From positions 1,163,902 through 1,227,901 of the forward strand of contig VZRN01005893.1 in NCBI GenBank assembly GCA_013397935.1: 64,000 nt of DNA. The letters run 5' to 3'. The position numbers and the translations under genes are program-made. The notes under the pieces are model-generated. The model had not been told where the DNA came from, made no database searches, and worked only from the letters and a program-made list of their open reading frames with translations. The DNA is from Dasyornis broadbenti. Lineage: Eukaryota > Chordata > Aves > Passeriformes > Dasyornithidae. Below, piece by piece: positions 1-14,500 of this stretch. Each line of letters opens with the position of its first letter. Within the stretch, counting starts at the first letter, position 1.

Positions 1-3000
1 ATAAATTGCCTATTCAGTGTGTATTAAGAAATATATGATATGTTACAACTTTATATCTATAAAAATATAAATATAGTTTTGTATAAACAATAAAAAAAAT
101 TTAATTTTCCACTTTTTTTCTTGACCTGATCCCATTAATTTCTAAATGGTTTTAAATTTTTTTTAAATGATAAAAATTCAGAGGAATATACCAATTTAAA
201 ATCTGGAAGATGAAATTCATTTTTCATTATAGAAAATAGCAATCGGCTCAACTGAACAAAAATAACTCAGGCAGTTAGCTCTCACCAGCTTGCATACTCC
301 ACTGATATATTCCGTTTACTACTTTATATCCATCTGCCAAACCCACCTGGGTTTCAAATGGGACATATTCTAGCTCTGTTAATGATAAGCTTCACTCTAT
401 TCCCGATGTCATCCCCTCAACACTTTGTTAAAAAAAAAAAAAAAAGACAAAAATTATACTGTGTGTGTTGTGTCATGGTGTGTTGATCTAAATGTTACAT
501 TAGGTGAAGTGCATATTGAGAAATATGTCAGAAAATGTTTCTTTCTTGTTATGACACCCAAAATGATTCAGGCAGAAGTCATATAATCTACAGTTAAAAG
601 CCAGAAATAGGTGGGTTCTGGGTAAAGCAGAGTCATATTTGTTTTTAAAAGGTACCTTTCACAATGAGATTATCTCTAAGAACTTACAGAAATACTGCAA
701 ATGCTATGATTTTAGTTGCTTAGTTGTAGAAATATATAAGGCCTGCTGGAATTGGAAATAACAATTACCAGTTTAACAGGCTCCTTTGTGGGGTTTACAG
801 GGAGCTTCAGGTCTGCACAAGGCCATACAGAGACAGTGACATCTCACAGGGTGAAGGATTACATTGTCCTCACCTTTCTTAACGGCCCTAATGATCCAGG
901 AGCCTTTACCCAAACAGATGACATTTCTGCACACTCTGGAGAAGTATCCTGGTGAGCAGAGTGCAGTCAGTATTTGTCAGGGAGTGGGTATGTGAGAAAT
1001 TCAGACTCACTGCTCTGGGGAAAAAAATCTGTATAGTCTTCCTCCTCTCTGTGATGTGTTGCATCTCCAGTCTTTTTGCAGGAAACAGAACTTGATGAGC
1101 TATTGATATGCCTGTCACAATCTACAGCAGAATGAAGATTACCAGTTGCTGGCACTACCTTAAGGACACAGATGAATTGGCAAGGAACTGAGCAGCTCCT
1201 TGGTCATTGCTACAGAAACATAGACAGGAAGGCATGACTTCGTTTAAAAGAAACCCTGCTCAGTGTGATGAAAAGACCTTATTGCATTTTTGAACACTGG
1301 AACACAGGGGTTGTACACAAGAAAACCATGTTCCCTAAAAGCTCCAGCCCTGCCCAGGAGATAATGAATCAGTCTAACAACAGCAGGGTAATACAATTAA
1401 TGGTTTAACTGAGTTATTCCCACTGTGTGTTTTCATACATTAGTGAACATTATGGGTGATCTTTTTTCAAGAAATAAGATTGCACCAAGCCCTCTTGATG
1501 TAACTTTCACAAGGTCGTCTCCTTCTTCAGGCAAAGGTGGCGTTTTGTCAGGCTTCAGGGGCTGAAGGCTCTCACCAGCCTAAGTCCAGTAGTTTTCCAT
1601 AGCTAACAGTCAGGCTTCACAAACTCAAGGACTGACATGGCATTATTTTTATTTCAAGTAATTGACTTTTGGCCTTTTTACTTTGCATTCTGATACTGAC
1701 CTGAGCACTGAGGAGTTCTAGAAACCATTTTTGTGTTAAATGAAGAGTGAAAGAAGGCAATGGTATTTTCACTAGATCCCCAAATCAGTCTCAGTGCATA
1801 AGAGACAGCTCTATCAGCTGAAGATGAGTGGTATTATTAACTGCAAACTTCTCTGTCAGAGCTAATTTTCCAGTCTTCCCGGAGAAGATCAGTTGTATAT
1901 GCATCCTCCTCCAAGCACCTGCACAGGATGTGGGCACACTCAAGAACAGGAAGGCTTTCTGTTCCCCTAATATGCAGGTGTGTGCAATGTCAAGCATCAG
2001 CTCTATTTTTTCAGGATCATTTCATAATGCATACACAGAACAGTTTTGCTGGATGTCAGCAGTCTGAAACTGTTTTCTCACTCACAGAGATGGGGAAATA
2101 CAAAAGTATACAGACAGTTCTGGTGGACAGTTACTCTACAACTCATTCAAGATGGGGATTATTTGGGTTGCTGCATTCTCCAAACCACATTCACAAAGTC
2201 TCCTGCAAAGAAAGGAGGGTTAGGTGAGAAAACTGCATATTGCGTTTAAATGAGGCTGACGAAGAAGTTATTTTTATTTAATTCATAGAAACATGACCCA
2301 AATAATGAGAAGTAAGGCAGCAGTTGATGGCTCACCATTTTCCAGGTGGTTGATTATTTTAGTATTTCACAGGATAATTGTGGACTTCCCTCCATGAACA
2401 AAATAAAGTGAGTTGCAGAGAGATGTAAGATGAGGTTAAAACTCAAATAAATAGAGGGAAGTGAAACAGTGAAAAATATGAGGCAGAGAAGTTAAGCACC
2501 TTTAAAGTCACATGCAATTAGTAATTACGAGATAAAATAAAACAGAAGTAAGGATTGTACCATATAATATTTATGTGGCTGTATGTAATTGCTTCTAATC
2601 TCGATGCTAATGTTTGGGGTCCACTTCTTTCTTTAATCCTGCAAAAATGAAACTTTATCCTTTCCAATAGCTCATATCCAATCTTCTACATGTGAAGACC
2701 CTTAAGTAAATATAGCTGTGTATTATAAAAATAATGCATTTAGAAGAGAAATAGAATGCTATTTAGACATTCATTTATTACTATATTTATGATGCTTCTA
2801 TATTTGTTTACTTATATCTTAATTATGTAAGTCAGGGGTGGTCTAATCCTAGCAACAATCAGGGCCAGATGGAGATTTTTTGCCCTCCAACTGAGCATGT
2901 GACATTCCTCCCCTCACAGCTGCAGCCTGACACAGGCATTTGGCTGGTGCTGCTGCTGCCAGAGAAAGGAGATATTTTTGAGGAGGTGAGGGAGAGTATC

Positions 3001-5450
3001 CACACTCCCTCCCACAGGTGACACTGGCAGTTTTGCTCCATGTGTTGAGTGCGTTGTGAGCAGGAGATGGCTGTCAGCTGTTTGCACAGCTTTTGGTGCA
3101 TGAATAGCTACCTTTCCTCCTTTCCAGGGGAAATACTCTGCCCTGGAAGGGGTTGTTCAGTGGTCCAACATATAACCAAGACAATAGGACCAGAAGTCTT
3201 GCCTAAAGATTAATGCATTAGAAAACTCTGAGCTGAGTGTACTCTGCTGCGAGCTATCCTGAAACTGAGGAAGCTCTCTTAAAACAGAACAAAGCAAACC
3301 AAAACAATATAAATACCATTATTCTTGAAGCAAACAGTTTTCTTCCCACAGAGTATAACACAGCAAAGTTGTGATATGCTATTGATATTTTAATACAGGA
3401 ATTTTCAACTCAAAAGCCCAGGTTCATTTAGATTTTAATACTACAGTAAGAAAGAAGAATTTTTCTACCTGTGTCAAAAAAGAGGAAATACTCTGAATTT
3501 TATGTTTCCCTTCCTGGTTCAACAAAACTCTTTTGTCTTGACAATGCAGAGGAAAGAGTGAACAGCAGTTGTCAGAGATGCTTTAGGGCTTGAAGAAAAG
3601 TTTGTTTTAGATCTACGCTTTATATATTTTGATATATATTTATGGAGTAGCTCAATCTCTTCAGTTGTTAGGCCTGAACAGGGATGAGAATAAAACCAGA
3701 TGAAGGCTTCCAGATATAACTCCCTCCAAAACACTTTGAAAATACCTGCCAAAAATATGAAACAATCTCTTCTGAAGTCCCAAGAAGGTTCTTCAGCATC
3801 ATTTCATCTCTCTGAGAGGTGACTCATCTCTGGCATGGATTATTTACTACTACCTAGAAAAGTCAGAATTTTATTAGAGGAACGGGAATCATCCCAGTTT
3901 TACCTTTGGTTTGGCTGTGAAACTGTAACAATCATAAATCACTCCCAGCTGTCCCTGGGATCTCCCCTTCAGCACATCACTGTAGGGAAGACAACAAGTT
4001 CTGCAGCAATCAATCCCTTTTATATCTCTCCACAGACACATAGGCATCATACTGGAACTCAAACTGTGTTGCTGGCTGAAAAATATTATTGGTAAATCAA
4101 ACACTAAATGAAATCGCTCAAATGATATCCACTGCCCTCACTTTTGCTGAATCCTTCATGCATCTCTTAACCCATGCATGTATATAATGCAGCAGCTTCT
4201 TCTTAGTCTTCCTAACCTCTTTCCACCTCCAGTATTCACTCCTGTGGGTGCCATCACTCTCATTGCATGACCCATAAATTGCCTCTTTGTACTTCTTTTT
4301 TATCTGTGGTCCTCTAAATGGTCTTCGTTGGGTGTAGCCTCTGTTCAGAGTGTATTTACCTCAGGCACTGGACACACTCATTTGCGGGGTCGTTATTTCC
4401 TTGCTCTGTGAATGCTTTTTCTGATTCCTACCCTATGGTACTTTTTGGGCTGAATGGATCTCTGGCTGTCAGTGATCAAAGCTGTCAGTTGCTGTTTATT
4501 TCCTCACCTCTTCAATTTGGCTCCTGGGAGGATGTTTCAACAGACGTTTTAGAGAGACAGAAAAAACCAATATCCTATTAAACTAATGACCCTTGGCTAT
4601 GCTGTCTACAAATGAATGCAGGCACAGACAATTGCCCAGTTTTCTACTGAGGGTCTGTGCACAATAGTCTTATGTGTGTTTTCTAGCTATAAAATGTATG
4701 TATGTATCTCTTCTAGAAAAAAGTATATCATTTCCATTTAACAGTAATTATTCCAGTGTAACTATGGCACTCCACTAATTGCTTTCTGGTTATTAAGAAT
4801 ATTAATAAAGTTCATGTTCAGATTTTCTGGTAGAGAGCACTGCTGGCTCTTCTGTTTATTCTTTTCTGAGGGTTTCTGTAAAGAACATCTGAAGCCTTTT
4901 TGTAACAGTTGCTTTTCTACAAAATCAAAAGTCTGGAATAAATTTGTTGTGACTAGCTATTAGCAAAAAAAGATTTTCTATTCAGAGCAGCAATGGCTTC
5001 TTTCTTTAGATAAACATAGTAGTAATGTGTCACAGATTGAAGTGTATCTTCATGTCCTATGACCATGGCGTTAATCACAAATATTTCTGGTGTTGGTACC
5101 AAAAAATAGTTTCTCTGCTACCAGCCTGCTACAGAATTCCTTATATTTAATACACTTGCATTAAGCATACTTTCTAGGAGAAAATTTTTGAAGCTTTTAT
5201 TTTAATTTGTTGGTTGCAGGATGGTGGAGGCCATGACTGAGAAAAAAAATGAAAGTGGAGAGGACTTGTGGGCTGTGGAAAAAAAAAAATGAAGAACTTT
5301 GTTTCATCCAAGCTGAACAGAATAGATGAGCAGGGATACACAAAGAGCTGCTCAGGATGAGGTTTTAGTGTGAACAGAAGGAGAGGGATCTGAGGCAAAG
5401 AGGTGGTCTTTGCATAGGAAGAGTTGTTGAATGTGTGTTTGAATCAGCTG
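1..5450. other. Unique AT-rich non-coding DNA, no gene found
   Basis: All six frames are interrupted often; the longest open frames are about 100 codons or fewer and resemble no protein family I know. A poly-A tract lies near 429-445. A somewhat more GC-rich block at about 2855-3115 (many ctgc/cagc motifs) carries no recognisable exon. Short TA-rich stretches occur at 45-80 and 3610-3645. No CR1 tail, LTR end or RNA gene was recognised. It could be intronic or intergenic; nothing in the sequence decides this. Confidence 0.6.
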
Positions 5451-5518
5451 GTGAGGTGAGGTGAGTGAGGTGAGGTGAGGTGAGGTGAGGTGAGGTGAGG
5501 TGAGGTGAGGTGAGGTGA
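5451..5518. repeat. (GTGAG)n tandem repeat, about 13.5 units
   Basis: A pentanucleotide array on the plus strand (unit GTGAG, equally GAGGT), perfect except for one 4-base unit near 5466 that creates the motif AGGTGAGT. On the minus strand it reads (CTCAC)n. It is short, nearly perfect and probably length-polymorphic. Open frames across it encode a simple proline/histidine/leucine/threonine/serine repeat and should not be taken as genes. Each unit contains AG|GTGAG, a vertebrate 5' splice-site-like motif. Confidence 0.95.
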
Positions 5519-8500
5519 AGGAAGAAAGGAAGGGACCCATAATGTTTTGTTGGACTCTACAGTAGTATGAAGGTGGCAGCACTGGGATTCTCTAGAGGGT
5601 AAAAAGTAACACAGGAAGAATAAAATTTTAAGAAGAGAAATATAAGCAATGCAATAATGGAGGCCCAACGGAATCATCAGTTAATAGAAAAGTAAGGTCT
5701 GACACCAGGTCAAGGGCAGGTTGAGAACAAAATACTACAGTGGAGTTTTGTTTTAAAAAAATCAACATCATTAGAAACTTTGTTTCGACCAGACATTGTA
5801 GAATGCGAGAAGTAAGGGGAGGAGAAAAGGAGAAAGGAAGCTGGAAATAAAAGAAAATATAGTGAGAACAAATCTTCACAATTAAGAATATATTCTTCAA
5901 TTTTAAAAATTAAATAAGACAGCAAGAATAGAATTTGGAGAAGCAAGGCAGTTCACTTGACCGTTTTTAAAAATTTATTAAGCAAGGAGAAACTGAAGAA
6001 TGTTTTTATTGTAAAGGGGAAGAAGTACAAGGTGTAGAGAGAAAGAGACTATCATAAAGTAGTGAGGGATGAGAGTAGCTATGCTGGAAAATGTAGCCAT
6101 GCTCAAAACCTTGATGATTCTGTGATTCTTAAAAATGTGATCATGCAGAGGCACAGGAATGGAAATGTGAGGAGTTGAGGTAGCAAATGTTGAGAGAACA
6201 CAAAATAAAGGTGTCTATCTGTGACTGAAAGGAACATAGGGACTGTGGTTGAAGAGAAAAGGAAAGGAAGGAGGAGTTCAAATCATACAGTGTTTGTAAA
6301 TTTTGCAAATCATCCAGCTATCACTGGGAAAATCAAGGAAGATTTCTTCTGAGAGCTCATTCCTCATAGCTCTACGTGTGTAATACACACAGCACAGAAA
6401 CTAAACAAAACACTGTGAACAATAAAATCCCTTAGGAACATGAAGAAAACAGCAGGTTGAAAAAATCTATCAAGAGCTTGTGAAGGTGATCTAACTAATA
6501 TTATCCTTGTTTGGATTAATGTGCTACTAAAATACGTATTAAAGTAGAAAACACAGGCCATTATTCACTCTTTCCAAGGCACTGTTCATATGGAAAAGAA
6601 AATGAGAGATCATGAGAATGGCTTTAGCATTATTGTTGATTCATGCCAAATTAGGTTTCTAATCTGTGCATAGAGCTATTATTATTAAAACAAATCATTT
6701 ATCCTCTTGAGCACAGTACTGCTTTGTTTAACTTCAAATTATGTCCTTTACCTACCACTGTCGTGCACCCTTCTTTAACAGGGTTTTTTTTTGGCACAAT
6801 TCCTTGTTTGTTGAGCAATAGATTGATATGCTTGCAAGGAATAGAAGAAAGATGTGCTGCTGTACAGTACTAGCATCCACCCTGTGGTATTTTGAATACA
6901 CGCGAAACACCAGCTAATGATAACAGGCTGTGATTAAATCTTTCAGGGCTGCAAGGGTGCATGACATCATTGAGAAGAAAAAAACAACCTTCCTCTAAAT
7001 CAGAACAGAAAACTACAAGGGAGGAATATGATAAAAGATTCTGTACCTTTGTCTGTTTGTATGCATTGTAAGTATAGGAGGAAATGTTTAAAATGTTTGT
7101 AGCATTTGGCCTAAGCATTTACCAACCAAAGATGCTTCTGAGACTTTCTGCAGCTGGTTACCATTTTAACAGGGGAATATTTTATATGATAGCCTCGTGT
7201 TTCTCACACAAAGGGCACTAATTATGCAGCAGAGATAAATAAAGCAGCTCAGATAAGGAACATATCAAATTCATATCCTGTGCTAACCCAGAAATCTGAT
7301 AGGAGATTGAATTTCTCTCCATGATGCAGATCATGGTTACAAAAAGCTTTTACCTCTTTTCTAAACAGAGTTGGGGCACTGGTACATGAGAAAAGTTACA
7401 GCAAGCAAGCTGTGGTATTATTTTAAAGCTGCTGTCTTCCATGGTTTTTGTTTCAGGGAATGCTTTGGTGAAAAATATTGCAGCAGAGCAAACGTAAAAG
7501 AGATTATCCAGCTCTGCTGAAGGGTAGGGATAAGATCTCTTGTACACAGGTAATTCCCACAGATTAGATGCATTGTATGAGCTTTTTCTCAGGAACATAG
7601 TTGTTTACCTGTACCATCAGACTCCTCTTCCAGTAAGTGTCAATGTTATATCTGCATTTTCTTTTTGTGTTGAAAATAAAAAATAATCCAAAAGGGAATA
7701 AAATTATAAAACCGTTAAAATTAACATAGTTGTGAATACTCATTTAAGCAATAAAACTGTAGAAGATGGGCTCATTAGGATCTCAGGCTACATGGCTATT
7801 CTGTTACTAAAGATGCTCCTAATTAGCAAAATGTTTCTTCTGAAGTGGCCTGTTGGGCTGCAGAAATGGAGTAATCCACAGAGTCTTTCTGAGCTCGTTT
7901 TGGGCTGTGTTTGCTTGTTTGATCTGGGTCTTGATGACATAAGGATCCAATGAGGTACATGCTTCATCTGGGACTCACCACTCCAGTCCTCCTGTGAGAT
8001 ACATAGTGTGGACATGAACCATGATCTGTTTGTAATTTGAGAATCTTTCTGCAATCTTATTGCAAATAGAGTTTGTCTAAGAGCTCTTACAGTGTAGATT
8101 CAGTATCTCCAAATCCCAGGCAAGAAGCTTTGTTTTGAGATACAATGCAGCACTGATAACAGTGATTTAGAACAATATAAAGCTTTCCAAGCTAGATCAG
8201 TCTTGTGGTAGCGTTTGCTCTGTCCCTTCTTTCCATGGCCCTACATCCAGAAGACAGCACAAGTCCCACAGCGGGCACCAAGTACACACATTTATGAAAT
8301 CCTCTTATCTTCATTCTTAATAGTTGAAAGTTGGCTTAAATTCCTGAACATTAGGTTTACATTCCTTCCCATCATCTATTTTTAGCATTTATTACTATAA
8401 CTCTATGTATTCTCAGTACTCATATAAATGTCCAATTCCCCACTAACTTTTGCTAAAGTCCTGGCCTCAGTAGTGTCTATTGTCCATGATTTATAAAGTT

Positions 8501-11500
8501 TAATTGCACATTGTCTGTTTTTCTTCCTTTTATACATTTTCAATTGGCTGCCTTCAAATTTAATCAAGTGCGCTAATCAGCTGCTGTATTATTTTAGGGT
8601 GGCTTATCCTTTATGAAATTCTTCACTGTCCCTCTGGATTTGAGTAAAACCTAAATAAATTCATGCTATCAGCAAATGTTACTATCTTGCTTCTTGACTC
8701 AATTTCTGGATAATTAATAGATACATTAAATTATCTCTGCAGGTCTGATGCAGCCCTAATACTTTCTGTTGCTAGTGTCTTATTGTCGTGCCTCTCCTTT
8801 CTGACTCTTAACTAGTTTTGGAACGTAACAATGTTGTGCATCCATTTCCTTGCGGTTCATAACTGAATTGAATCCAATAAATTCCCATAAGCAGAAGTGA
8901 ACATATTTCCTTGAAAAATATAGATTCATCTCAGAGATGGCCTTTCATCATAAGAGGGTAAATTAACTGGTAGCTCACCCTTGTTTTGGACTTTTGAGTG
9001 TAAAACCACTAATGTATGTATCATAAATACTCACATATATATCAGCCCTCGTGTTGTGCACTCATGTGGCTGCCTAGCTGTTGGAAATTTCTTTAGAACT
9101 GTTACAAATATTTTTCCCCAGTGCTTGAGGGAAGAGGGTTTTTTTCTTTCAATTATTTTGAAAAGTGGCCCTGTGCCTCCACTTTGTGAAAGAGCATCCC
9201 AAAGCCTCAGTCCAATGCCTGAGGTAAACACACTTCATCATCAAAATTCTTTAAAGCAAGCAATTTGTAAATATTGGTCTTCTAAAGTGTTTTTTTTCTT
9301 TTTTTTTTTTTAGTTCCTCTGAGCTGTCCTTTTGTATTTCTCCTTTGAGCAAGCATTCTGTGAACCCTAGTCTCTGATGCACAGTTACAGGTCCCACTTG
9401 TGCTCCCATTAGTAGAGTGGAGGGCTGGTGTGTGAATTTTGTGTGGTACACTTATATGGAATCATAAATGCCCTAATGATAACCACTTAATAAGATATTA
9501 AATCTATGTGACACTAGAAAAAGAATCAGAGTTGAGTTTCATTATAATTCTTTTAAAAAAAATGTGCGATTTTGTATTCCTCCCAAAAAGACTGTCTCTC
9601 AAGTACATTCCCAGTATTTTAAAAATCATTGTCTTTTCAGATAATTCTCAAATAAATGGAAAATAAAACATGGTTTTGTTCCTTGTTATTCTACTTGTTT
9701 AAAATGTTACTAACATTTTAAAAAAAAAAAAAAAACTTATAAAAAATGTCAGGAAAACCAGGAAAGAATTGAAAAAGTATCTTTTATCTAAAAAGCCTTT
9801 TTTTCTTCTTTAGTTTAAAATGCTCACACAAAACCTGTATTAATTTTAAATTACTAACTAGAGAGAGAAATGTAATAAAATGTTTTTCCAATGTTTTGTT
9901 ATCCTTATGGCTTCAACTCCAACTCAAAAATGCAATTAATTCTGTAACTTACACTCTGTGGCGGATGTCATTCAAGCTGCGACAGCTTATTGGGTAGTTA
10001 AAAGGATAAAATCAAGTAGTCATTCTACTAATCCCTTTACAAGGAAACAGCTTTATGCATAAAAACTGGAACTTATGTGGTCATTAGCAGATGCTACATC
10101 AAGCAACCAAAAATACACACATTTAAATTCTTAAGCACAATCTATGAACACTACACAGATGGTTTCCAAGAAACTGTACCTAAATTGATTACGATAAAAA
10201 TGATCTGCTGCAATTGTTTCTGTCAAAAGGGAGAACAGAATTTGTCCCAATGTGTCGCTCTGCCCACTCATGCAGAGAACCCAGCTGCTGAGACAGATGT
10301 TGCTCTAAGCACTTTATTTTAGGGTCATTAAAATGGTTACAGGGGTTAGTCATTCATTGTTTTATAAATTGTGCTTACTAGCTGAGCTTCATAGATGCTG
10401 GAAAACTTCTTTGTGGTTGATCAAAAAAGTTACATGTCATCTCACATTTACTTTATACTGGCAGTAAAAATGGGTGAAGCACTTGTGCAGGACAGGAAGA
10501 GAAAAAAAACAATTACTTTTTCTGTTTTATTTAGAAGAGCATTTATTTACTCAGACCTGACATTGCACTAGTGTAATCATCTGAAATGCAAAACCTGCCT
10601 CAAAGGCCTTCTAGCTTTCGTTTTAGTTCCTTCCAATCATTAAAGAACAAGATTTTTCAATATGACTCATTCCTATACAATCTTCCTTCTGTGGTACTGT
10701 GAGAAAGAAGTGTCAGACAAGCAAAGGTTTAAGATCAGTTGATTAGATCAGTGCAGAGCGGGTCCGTCTACCTCCCCGCTGTCTTTGCAAATGCTGCTCT
10801 TTGGCAGTTTGAGCATACTCAGGCTTTACTTAGAAATATTTGGCTAAATCTCTTCTCTGTTGGCAGGTTCTATGGTTTTCCATGGCTCATCTAATTCAGG
10901 ATTGACTTAGCCATGTGCATGTGATGTATTGGTGCAGCAGCTAATGTGTCAATGAGAAACAGAACAGTAAAAAGATGAAGCTCAGTGAAAAACAGCAAGG
11001 TTGGCAGATCCAACTCCTTTTCAGATCATACTGTAGCCTTTTATAGCCTCCTCTACAAAATGTAGCCAACTTCCGCTCTTTTATTTTATCTTTGTCCCTG
11101 TGTACTTGTTATTATGTCGATGGTTCAATTCATCTTCCCTAATTGGTTACTGAACTCTGGCAGCCAAATCCTAAATTCTAGGTGGTGCTCATAGACACAC
11201 TCTAAATGATATTTTCCCACCTTTCCTCTGTACATTTAGGATAAAGTCATCCATCTAGAAAAAAATAGTGAAACATTTTAGTGTCATTTTACCTGAATCC
11301 TTAAAACATGGCTGCTTTGGCAGTGGGTTGATTTCCTGCACTTCTACAGGACATTAATGTCTCTCCCCTGGCTTTATTTAGATAATTATGGCCTGTTCAA
11401 GTGTATATCCTCATGAATAAATAACCTTGCATGTTTCTAGCTTTGAAAATGTAATAAAGTTACAATTTTTAAATTAAGATCAAGATAGCCTCTGAAAATT

Positions 11501-14500
11501 CAAAATATGGAGAAAATTCAAAGCTACCCTCTTCTCCCAAATCTGTCAGTTTCTGAGGTCAAATATCTCAAAAAACCCTCCGCTAGGTTACGAGCCAGAC
11601 AGAAGACATTCTTGGAAAACACAGTCCCTGAAAATGCATGAGACTTTCAGAAGCAGGCACATTTCATCCATTTCAACATTCGATTCAAGCAAAGTCAAAA
11701 AGTAATTCAGTAAAGAGGGCCACATTTTTATCTGACTGTATGTTAAAATATATAAATTCTCTTAGTTTCACATAAATTTTATTTGAATTTTATCCAATCT
11801 GTATTTTGTTCTTGCAAAAAAACCCTTAGACAGGTAATCTTTTTTTTCCTGTTGCTTGACAATATTGTTCACCCATCAACTTCATCTGTAGCTGAAGCAA
11901 AGAGTGTGTCTTTGATAAGTAATACCAGTTTGTTATAGTTTCATGAGCAGAAATTTCTTATTGCCAAAGTAAGATGTTAAGATTTGTTGTAACGATTAGC
12001 TGATTTGCCTGAAAAAGAAATGTAATGAGATGAGGGCTGTATTAGAAGCTTGGGGTCTCACAGAGAGCACTGATCTTTCAAAAAAAAAATCACTTTCCCC
12101 CTCTGCTTTTGTCTCCCAGTACTGTGAGGTCCTCAGGATAACAAGTGTCACTTTGCTTATGAGCAATATTGGCTGTAAAGATTCTTTCCAGAAAGAGCTT
12201 CTGAGAGGTAATGTAACATTAAATACTAAAGGACTCTCTTGTCATTTGACATGTTGTGTTTTGAGTGAGATTTAGCAGACAAATGCAAGGCCAGAATAGA
12301 GGCAGAGATGCACTTGCAGGATAAATGTCTTTTTTAGTGTTCATGGTTCATACAGTGCTCACAGAAGAACAGAAAGAGAAACATCCTGATGAAAAGCAAG
12401 CTTGAGTTCTTAAGAGAGTTTTTGATATTCTGCACACCAGGCATGACAACATAAGGCTGCTCACAGCCTGGGTGTCACTCCAAATTCCATTATACTTACA
12501 TTAGATGCTGTTTGTTCCTCCTGCAAATGCACTGACAGATTTTTGCAGCCCTGTGCATGGGGTTTTTTTTTTAGTGTATGAAAGGTTTGTAGTTATTTTA
12601 GCCGTGGAGTTGCTAAAAAATTATTAAAATTAAAGTTCGCTCTCATCTACCCTGAACAAAGCCAAACAACATGTTCCTCTTTTAGAAACAAACGAATGGG
12701 AATTGGCTAGTACACCACTTGCACTAAGGTGGCTGGGGCTGAAAAAAGGGTGTGATGGCTTGATGTACATTACAGAAATGAAAGCATTTCTGCTTGCAAA
12801 GCCATCATGATACCTAGCTTGAATTCCCTTTTTTTTTTCTTCTCTTTTTGTTTTGTAGCATCAGCATAACAGCTGAAAAGGAAAAGAATAACATTATTTG
12901 TACTATAGTGGAATAGCACTTATCTTGAAAAGCATAGCTTTTATATAGATCAGGAAAAAACATGGCACGTGCAACTGGAAGAAAAAAGGGACAAAACCTG
13001 GTAATAGAAAGTCTGTCTGCTGGCACACTGCAACTTTTCTCAAGGTGACATTGTCTAGTGTTAAGATGAACAGTTTTTGCTGGTTTTGAGAATTACAGAA
13101 AATAACATTAAACACATTTATACTTGGCCACACTGAGACCTTCTGGACCAGCCTACAGTCTTCAAAAGTGCATTCTTAAGATGAAGTGTAAGGATAAGAA
13201 TGGCTTAGCCCTTCCTCTGAACACTCATTCAGTCTTCAACGATTTGTGGCTCATGGGCTTCCTCTGGCCCACACATCTTGCCCTCTGGGACATCCACAGG
13301 CTGGAAACACTATTTTTCAGCATCAAGGGAGAAAACTTTGACCCGTTAACATTCCTGCCATAACTGTCTTAGAGAGAACAGAACAGTTCTTAGTTAGATG
13401 AAAACAGAACAGGGTTTTACCCAGAGGAGCACACATTTTTCTGCATTTGTTTTCCATTCTCCTTCCTCCTCTACAGAAACCACTTACAGTGGCAAAAGCC
13501 AAGGCACAGAGGGGAGATTTGAATCTTGAAACTGCAGTTTGGGCACTGACTCATAGATTTGTCCCCTGAGGCTTCTCTACAGCCTCACATTCACCTTCAG
13601 TGCATGTGCCCCTGCCGTCTTGTACTGTTCCCTTACATCTCCTCCAGCCCTATGTGTCTGTATGGCTGAACCAATGGATTTCCTCTCTGCTTCCTACTCA
13701 TGATCTTGACTCTCCTTTTTCTCTCTCCCAATTTACTCTGTTGGGAAGCCCTACCTGTACTGCTGTTATCATCAAGAAAACAGCATTGTGTTTGATATGG
13801 GACGGACCACTAACAATACTAATTAGTCCTTCCTTCACCTGATTCAGGTCTGGCACCGTTGTTCATCATTCCACTTGACTGATGCCAAGCACCTGTGCTT
13901 TTGACCAACCATGGGGGTACAGTCACTTTATTAATTCTTTGAGCTCCTAAGAGAATGTAAAGCAGCCTAGATGTGCTAATGTGCTCAGCGAACTTTCTGA
14001 AGAGAGCAGCATTTCAAACAGAAGCCTTTTTCAGGAGCACAGTTAGGGAAAAATAAAGCCAAAGTCGGGTGATCAGTGGGACATAATATATCAAGGTGAT
14101 TTTCCACAAAACAGAAGGCACAGCTTTCCTCTGAATATTACCATGATAAGTAATTCAAATTTACCATCTAGAAATAAAGACTACAATAATTAGGACATGA
14201 TTATTGATATTAGAAGTTCTCAGACAAAGATAAGAAATCTAGAAGACATTTAGATAGTCTTCAGGAGATCCCATACATACATGTCTTTAGTTTGGAGCAA
14301 TACCAGCATGGAGCTACATAAAGTATCAACCTATAACCAAACCATGAAATATTGCATTTTTATGCAACAGAATTATTTTAAGTCATGTGACAGCCAGAAG
14401 GTGAGAAGTAAACATCTTCTGCTCTAGCTTTTGTATCACAAATATCTTCACCATTGTGCATTCTCTCACTTTAAAACCCCCAAAACTAACATCTCAAATA

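Noticed and set aside
5352..5677. Minus-strand open frames with a Pro-His-Leu-Thr-Ser repeat
   Set aside because: They are the translation of the (GTGAG)n tandem array; no gene context.
6105..6130. gatgattctgtgattct as a CR1 tail
   Set aside because: Only about 17 bases match and nothing CR1-like precedes it.
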